Shown one piece after another: positions 57,561-64,000 of a stretch of 64,000 nt of DNA (the stretch's first letter is position 1; each line of letters opens with the position of its first letter). Origin of the DNA: Sequoia sempervirens (lineage: Eukaryota; Streptophyta; Pinopsida; Cupressales; Cupressaceae); NCBI GenBank assembly GCA_007258455.2, contig VDFB02270651.1, positions 696,306,197-696,370,196 of the forward strand, given 5' to 3'. Both the position numbers and the translations under genes were made by a program. Under the pieces are notes generated by a model. That model was not told where the DNA came from and ran no database searches. It worked only from the letters and a program-made list of their open reading frames with translations.

Positions 57561-58600
57561 TAAGTAATTTCAAAATGTATAACCTAAAGTATAAGTTATA
57601 CTTCAGAACTTTGCATGCAAGGATACTCAATAATGAGTCCTTTTGCAAATTAATTCACAGCCTCTTATCCGAGAAGAGCAGGATTGATATTGTGGCTCTC
57701 GTGATTAACCCCAAGTACTTCAAGAATACAATCTCGGAACGAGAGATTCAAAGAGGAGAAGCAAGAATGCCAATCTCCATGAATCCTGTTCTTGCAATGC
57801 AACAATGAAAACTAATCTAAATGGCTGTAAAATGCAATAAACTAAACTAATTTATTGAAATAAAAATTAATCTACATGCAATGCTATAAATGAATTATTT
57901 TGCAAATTAATCTACTATGAAGATTAAGCTAAAATGCAATATTAAACTATATGCTCTAAAACTAAGATGCTTATAAAATCAAACTAATGTAATCTCAAAT
58001 GATAAAATTTAAATTTGTAGCATAAGTCTGATGTAAAAATTCGTGATTCTTTCTCTTTTGAAATGAGAATGAGAGGGTTCATTTTATAGGCAAAAGTGGA
58101 ATTGAAGGCAAATTCAGAAGCAATGTGGGATAAATAGAAAAATAGAAACAAATCTTGATTGGAATTTTTTTTTTTAGTTTATTTCTCTTTTAACTGATTT
58201 GTTTCCCTTTTTTCATCACAGGATATTCTTGAGAGGATATTTCATTTATTTTATTTTATTTAAGATGATAATATCTCTTTTAATAAAATAAAATGAGATT
58301 ATGTAATTTAGAAATGAATATTAATAAAATAAAATAAAATTATTTAATTAAAAATAGATTTAATTAAATAGCATCATTTTATTTAAGTAATATTAACTTC
58401 AATTAAATAACATTATTTTATTTATTAAAAGGGATTTATTTCTTTTGATTAAATAAAATTAATGAAGCATTCAAACCTTAGAGAAAATTGAAACATTTGA
58501 AATAGTTATGAATTGATTAAGAAATTTGATTTGAAAATGCGACAATCATTGATTCAGAAAGTTGATGTTGACAAATTAAATAAATGGGGCTCAAAATCTA
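57561..58600 (-). mobile_element. LTR-like promoter region of the Tat-type element
   Basis: On the minus strand: an AT-rich block of 'attta/taaat' words (58,480-58,200), the motif CCCACATTGCT (58,129-58,119), a TATA box (58,088-58,081), then a leader. The 11-base motif and its distance to the TATA box resemble the plus-strand module at 62,359-62,408. LTR ends were not found, and the opposite LTR is lost beyond the gap, so the assignment is an inference from position. Confidence 0.45.
58081..58088 (-). promoter_or_regulatory. TATA box, minus strand
   Basis: TATAAAAT in the context gcc-TATAAAAT-g, upstream of the gag-pol remnants in their reading direction. Confidence 0.5.
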
Positions 58601-59460
58601 GGTGACCATTTTAGGTTGCATACAGGTTCCAACTCCCATCTTGGGTTACCCTGGTAACCTTGTACAAAACCCGGCCCCACATGCAATCTGTTGCGGTATC
58701 GAATATCTTTTAAAATAACAAGATATCAACTTTTCCATTCCAGGCCTTCTCGACTCATTCCCAAGAATAAACTAGCTCTTGATTCTATGAATGAGGCTTA
58801 TTAATCTAGTTAAATATTTTAGACTACCTAATGTGTAGATTTAATTTTCACTAACTTACTAACTCTACATGAGTTACCCTGGCACCACTTTGTGTGTCGG
58901 CCCTCATAAAGAGCCACTCCCCTAATAATAATACAAGGAGACTAAGTTCACTAAATAAGGTAAGCAAAGTGCACATAAATCAACATCTAATACCAATCAT
59001 ATCACATACAACATCACAACCTATTTATAGGATCAAGTGTCTAAAAAAAAAAAAACCATGTGCACTACCCTAGTTAACTCAAAGGATTGTATTTAAACAA
59101 TTAACAACTCCCCACAAAATAAACTTATCTAGAAGTCTTACTAGCTCAATTGATTCAAATTGCCCAAATAATGTAATCAGAAAAGAATACAACTTTTTTT
59201 TAAAAAAATAATTTGGACAAATATAATTTCTATCATTTGGATATCCTAAATCCAAATAATTCCATAACATAATATTGAAAATCAATTGTCTTAGATTTAA
59301 TCTCATTTTCAAATAATAAGGAAATCTAAAACTATTTGTTTATTTCTAATTTTTGAAATTTCACCTTATAATAAAAAACAATTTTCTTTAATTTAATATA
59401 TTTCATTATAAATCAAATTCTAATTCATACACTTTTCAAATTTATAATAATAAATTAATC
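58601..59460. other. No gene seen
   Basis: Mixed-composition sequence. Two related blocks, 'gggttaccctggtaacc' (58,643) and 'gagttaccctggcacc' (58,871), each followed within 40 bp by 'c.cggcccc/tcggccc', suggest a decayed ~230-bp duplication. The first block is also a short palindrome (GGTTACCCTGGTAACC, arms GGTTACC). Confidence 0.4.
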
Positions 59461-59546
59461 ATTTAAATATTCATATTCAAATAAATATTTTATTTAAATA
59501 TATATAACATATATATAATATATTATAATAATATATATTTTTTTTT

Positions 59547-59642
59547 TATATAATATATTATAATATATATTTTATGTATAATATATATATAATATATTAT
59601 AAATATATTATACATAAAATATATATTATAATATATTATATA
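59547..59642. repeat. Perfect 40-bp inverted repeat, all A/T except one G/C pair
   Basis: Arms 59,547-59,586 and 59,603-59,642 with a 16-nt spacer. Every position pairs, including the single GTA/TAC site, which argues against chance from low complexity. Surrounding 59,460-59,690 is nearly pure A/T. Confidence 0.9.
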
Positions 59643-59697
59643 AAATAAATATTATATAATTTTAAATTTTAAATCACATTGTCATATATAAAAAAAA

Positions 59698-59862
59698 ATG
59701 CAGCAACAGTTGTGCACAACAGTTGCGCAGCAACCCTGTGAGGGGTTGGGCTGCTACGCAACCTTCCCCACAAGGCCACAGGCTATGTGTAGTGTTAGGC
59801 GCTGCCCACAGTCTGCGTCCCTTGTGGGGCGGCTGTGGTAGCCCCAGCCCCCACACTATTAA
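59698..59862. other. GC-rich island in AT-rich DNA
   Basis: About 165 bp, with palindromes GTTGTGCACAAC (59,709-59,720) and GTTGCGCAGCAAC (59,722-59,734), then C/G-rich text. ORFs on both strands (59,723-59,992 plus; 59,856-59,674 minus) simply reflect GC content. Function unknown; possibly a fragment of inserted DNA. Confidence 0.5.
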
Positions 59863-61640
59863 ACAACTTAATTTTTTTTTCCTATATGAATTTCGCCGTA
59901 CGGTGATTTCATCAGGAATTTTTAATATTTATTTTTTTATAAAAAAGAAACTTTTCACAATTCAATTTGTATCAATTTTCAACAGTGCATAAATTTATAT
60001 AAATATAAAATTCTAAATTCTAAAGTAATTGCTGGAAGAACATAAAATTAACAATTAAAAATTTACTACAGGTACATTTACCAGAGGTTTTGATTCTCAC
60101 AATATTATCAAGATTTTTTATTTCCAAAATAGAGGGTTTCTTTTCAATCCAGATTTCCCAAAATGTTTTCTACAAGAAATAATTAAAAAGTTTATCTCAT
60201 GAGTTTCCAATTTCCTCAAACTATTCAATGAGTTTTATTTACTAATATACTGAGGTTTCATCTATTTTCTTTTGATAATCTTCTATTATTTAACTATTAC
60301 CTTCAGAGTTGCTTTCTAATTTCATTATAAAATCTTTTTTTGGAATTTAACACAAAGAGGCAACAAGTTTTCTACAAAATTATTTTTCACAAAAATTACT
60401 GAGAAGTACAGAAGTCACAAACACAATAATTTTCCTCAGGCAATCTTTTAAATTCATAATTTAACAAAACTTGCACAAAACTAATTCCTACACAGGCAAT
60501 CTTTTCAAAGAAAATAAATTAAATAAATAGAGAAAAACCTATATTCCTATAGCTTGAAGAATTTGTCTGTTGAAGAGAAGCTTTTGCTGTTGCGAGCAAC
60601 TTCCAAAGCTCTTTTCAAACCACCACTTTCTAGAAGAATGCAAATACTAAACAATTATCTATTTGAGGATCTCTTCCAGAAATATAAAACAAAACCCAAA
60701 GAAAATCAAAAATTAACACAATTTTTTCAACAGAACTCTGTTCTTTCTCATTTCCCGTGAAGTGTTTTTCTTGTTTTCCCAAAATCTCATAATATCTTCT
60801 CCTAGAGAATCCTCAACAAGAAAATTGCAATAAATTTAACTAACACACATGGAAAAGAAGAAAAATATCTTCTAACCAACTCATGGGTAATTCTTCTATC
60901 ACTTATCAAGAATTTATTCCATTTAAAGAATTAAAGAATTCAAAAAACTAATTTATTTTCTTTATTTTTATTCATATTTAAAATTTCATTCCCACAAAAG
61001 CATTTAAGGAACATTTAATCTATTCACTCAAATAAAAAGAAATTTTTAATTAATTTATTTATTTATTTAATAAAATAATTTTAATATTAATGAATAAATT
61101 ATTTTACCAATAAACTAATTTAATTAATTAATAAAATATGAAGCTTTTATTTTCTTTATTTAAAATTAATTTAAATAAGAATTAAATTAAAGAGCATTAA
61201 TCTAACACTAAATTCACAAAATAAACCTTATACAACAAATAATCAAAACGTACCAGACGAGACAACTAAAGATATCAAACCTAAACTGACGACATATTGT
61301 GACTGGGTTTGAGACTAGACTAGGAAAAACTTCATTACTACCTCCCAATCAACATTACCATTGAGTCTTGACACGCTTAGACCTATGAAACTAGGTGGAG
61401 TCGGTGTCATGTACCTGCAATCCTGCAATCAAACAAATAACTTACATATATATAATCCATGATTCAAACACACCGTGCGGAGAAAATCATGGAAATCACA
61501 GGGCACTTGCAAGTGAGTGATGCAACTCCATTCTCCACACCAATACTGTAGACACATAAAATATACTGATTAACATCGTGCATTTGATCCTGACTCACTA
61601 ATATTATTTTTTCTTGAATCATCCCTCGGTCTAACCATTT
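59863..61640. other. No gene seen
   Basis: AT-rich spacer. 60,554-60,760 gives a 68-codon ORF (MKNLSVEEKLLLLRATSKAL..) with coding-like codons but no relative or context. 61,400-61,440 has 'gcaatcctgcaatcaaac', similar to 56,552-56,568 in the Tat-type leader, so a second related leader may be present. Confidence 0.35.
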
Positions 61641-62000
61641 AATCAAATTCTCCTATCTAATTAAATTCATCAATATTCGTCTCTTAATTAAATAAATCAT
61701 TTTATCTAATTAAGTCAATCTCTTTTAATTAAATCAATCCATCTAATCTAATTATCCCTATTTAATTAAATAATCAATTTATTTGATTAAATCTCTAAAG
61801 TCTATCCATTAAATTAAATAAATTAAAACATTATTTGATTTAATCTAACACCATCTCTTTTAATTAAATAAATCAAAGTCATTATTTAATTAAATCTCTT
61901 ATCATATTCCTCTCTTATTTGATTTAAAATAAATTCATAAATTTGAGTCAAATAGGTCACATCATCTAACCTCTCTCATTAAATTAATTAACCCTTGATT
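61641..62000. repeat. TTAATTAAAT-word low-complexity tract
   Basis: Words such as 'taattaaataaatca' and 'tctaattaa' repeat with variation. Comparable to 58,200-58,480 on the other strand, which lies at the same place relative to a TATA box. Confidence 0.6.
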
Positions 62001-62800
62001 AATTTAATCTCATCTCATATCACATCCTCTAGATAATGCAAATTGCACATGAAAATAGATTTAATTCATTTATTAAATCTCTATTTTCCTCACAAAGCAT
62101 CTTTTGAAATATTATCTCAATTTGAATTTAAAATTTTCAAGTCAACATGTACATCCAACAAGGCAATAAATTCATCTTACATGTCCTTTGTCTTGAGCCA
62201 AGTGACATTTATTGCATTTTCCCTTCCCTCTTGCATATCATTTCAACAAATTTGAATTTCAAAATATTGGCATTTATTGGCACAAACCCCAAATCTTGCA
62301 CATCCATCATCCATTCATAGCTTGACAAGTGGCATCATATCATTGGATGAATGTTAGTCCCACATTGCTCAAATTTGGACATTCATCCATCTTGAAATTC
62401 TATAAATAAAGAGCTCATGTCTTCATTTGATCATCCACAAACATTGCAAAGTTATTATGCTGAAATATTTTGCCATTTCCATCCATCATTGAATTCTTAG
62501 CTAAGCATTTTGCAGATTTGGCTTGGAGTTCTCACCTTTCATCATAGTGGATCAATATCATCTTCAACATATCAAGATTTCATCATAGGAATTGGGAAAG
62601 GGCCAATTTTCACATCAAATTGGCACCAATTCCCCCATGAGATCATGAGTTTGCATATTTAATTTAGGATTCAAGCTATTTCATTGTTTTTATTTGGTTC
62701 TTCGTTGTTTTCTTTCTTATTTTGAGTTTGTAAATGGATTTCATGTGGAATCCTTGCTTTAGCTTGCAATCCCTTGTTTAACTTTTTTACTCGTGTTGTT
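62001..62800 (+). mobile_element. LTR-like promoter region of a plus-strand element
   Basis: Contains CCCACATTGCT (62,359-62,369), TATA box (62,401-62,408) and AT-poor downstream leader. At 62,790-62,812 a 'ttttttactcgtgttgttttgcag' type pyrimidine tract and AG resembles a 3' splice site. Reads away from the minus-strand module at 58.1 kb. No ends or coding region are visible before the window ends. Confidence 0.4.
62401..62408 (+). promoter_or_regulatory. TATA box, plus strand
   Basis: TATAAATA, 32 bp after the CCCACATTGCT motif. Confidence 0.5.
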
Positions 62801-64000
62801 TTGCAGGTGCTAGGAAAAGGGTTCACACATTTGGCACTAGAAGGAGGGCTGGTATCATTATTTCTAATATTTTCTTGAATTTTTTGTGTTTTTATTCACA
62901 CAGAAAATTCCAACGATGGGAGCTCAGTGTCACTATTTTGGCACCATGGGCTCTTCAGCGTCACTATAGGGCACCGCTTAAAACACAAACTCTGCCGCTA
63001 GACTTGTCCCACCAAAATTTTTGAATTTCAAACTCCGCCGCTGGACTCGCCGACTTGCAGAAACTTTCAAAAAATATTAAACTCTGACATTGGACGCAAA
63101 CTGCGACACTGGGCAAAAATTGAGACACAGTTGAGCTCTCTATCCTGACACAGAGTGTCGCTGACTGGTAAGAGGCGCTGTGAGGGCACCACTAAGAAGA
63201 AAAACTGCGATGCCATTGCGAGTTGCGATGCTAGGAGATAGTAAATAAGGGAAATTTTGATATTAGCACGTGCTTTTGATTTATGATTAATTTATGTTTT
63301 TTTTTCTGGTTTTTAACTTCTGTATTTTCCAGAATCTAACTGGTTTTTTTCTCACTTGTAGGTTGGAAATCGAAAACAAGGGAAAGAGCATGATAATGAT
63401 ATTTCGTCCAATCAAAGTGTTTATAAACACTTTAGTGTTTGTTTAACACTTCTTTAAGAATGTGTTATCTCTTCTTTCCTAGGACACTAATCTTCCTTTG
63501 GGTTTAAAAAAGAATTTTTTTGTTTATTTCTTGCAAAGGGGCTAAAACGAACCTTAGGATCACAACTTACTAGATTTTTTTTCTTGGATTAACAAAAATA
63601 AACAAAATGTCTTACACTTGTGGTTTGGTACTCTAAAATGAACTCACATTTTTCTTTGGGGATTTAAAAAGAACAAGTGTAAACTTTGTTTCTGTGAGGG
63701 CTTACTTGAACTAAAGGCATTGAAAAAGGACATATGCGCTTTTCTCGCGCTTTATAGCGATCTTGAGAATCAAAAGGCCTTTTTCATGACTTTGGGTTGA
63801 GACAAAGCAATCACCTCCACACTTTGATTTGGGTTTAAAATTGAACAACATTTTGTGCGAGTGTGAGTAGGGGCATTGTTGCATATATTCTCTCTCCTTG
63901 TTGCCAACAAGGATTGATCGAGTTATAAATATTATTCTTCGTTCACTTTTGTTTATCCTAGAGGGCCTGCTTTGGGGAAAAAGTACTCACCCAAGGGAAC
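62801..64000 (+). mobile_element. Leader-like region with diverged GC-richer repeats, running off the window
   Basis: 62,930-63,240 repeats short words such as 'gcgtcactat.gggcacc', 'aactc(t/c)gccgct.gactc' and 'gagtgtcgctgactgg', a much higher GC content than around it. 63,240-64,000 has no coding frame. Long leaders of this kind occur in gypsy elements; here it is an inference from position after the TATA box. Confidence 0.4.

Noticed and set aside
59674..59992. ORFs in the GC-rich island
   Set aside because: They occur on both strands over the same bases with no domain; absence of stops is due to GC content.

Overview
This window looks like plant nuclear intergenic DNA. It probably comes from a seed plant with a very large, repeat-rich genome. 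A gymnosperm is my best guess, from decayed Tat-type Ty3/gypsy retroelements, scattered PPR gene debris and long AT-rich spacers, but nothing here proves it. I see no intact protein-coding gene, no rRNA or tRNA gene and no CRISPR array. Everything coding-like is a broken retroelement or a fragment of a host gene.

Layout. 1-17,040: several copies of one LTR retrotransposon family, called family H here, chained as internal end - LTR-A - (PPR and unidentified gene debris) - internal region - LTR-B - LTR fragment B' - LTR-C - internal region. The internal regions keep gag-like acidic sequence, a retropepsin-like segment and a G-patch-like linker, but no recognisable reverse transcriptase. 17,041-20,950: a satellite of ~360-bp monomers arranged as a three-monomer (~1,080 bp) higher-order repeat, split by ~940 bp of other DNA. 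21,670-23,025 (-): three tandem copies of the last two exons of a B-type cyclin-dependent kinase gene, all broken. 23,412-24,248 (-): a two-exon fragment of an unrecognised Cys-rich gene. 24,385-26,510 (-): a fourth family-H LTR with its internal 3' end. 26,511-36,262: AT-rich spacer with microsatellite, short tandem duplications and two PPR fragments. 36,263-41,880: seven tandem ~798-bp units. 41,881-48,832: degenerate ATGCAT/ATGTAT-rich repeats related to those units. 48,833-48,932: a 100-N assembly gap. 48,933-~58,600 (-): a decayed Tat-type gypsy element (gag, protease, linker, truncated RT, integrase) with a long leader and an LTR-like promoter. 58,600-64,000: AT-rich sequence with a 40-bp perfect palindrome, a GC-rich island and a second, plus-strand LTR-like promoter and leader running off the window.

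The strongest unexplained signal is in family H. Its LTRs carry a set of hairpins (14-bp arms, 6-nt loop) at fixed positions. Arms differ between copies but stay complementary, with paired compensatory changes. Two further conserved hairpins lie in the transcribed part and directly before the polypurine tract. This suggests selection on structure in an element whose coding capacity has decayed. A second theme is that two family-H LTRs (A and D) are directly followed by intron-bearing fragments of host genes, which may reflect DNA-level gene capture or repeated nesting.
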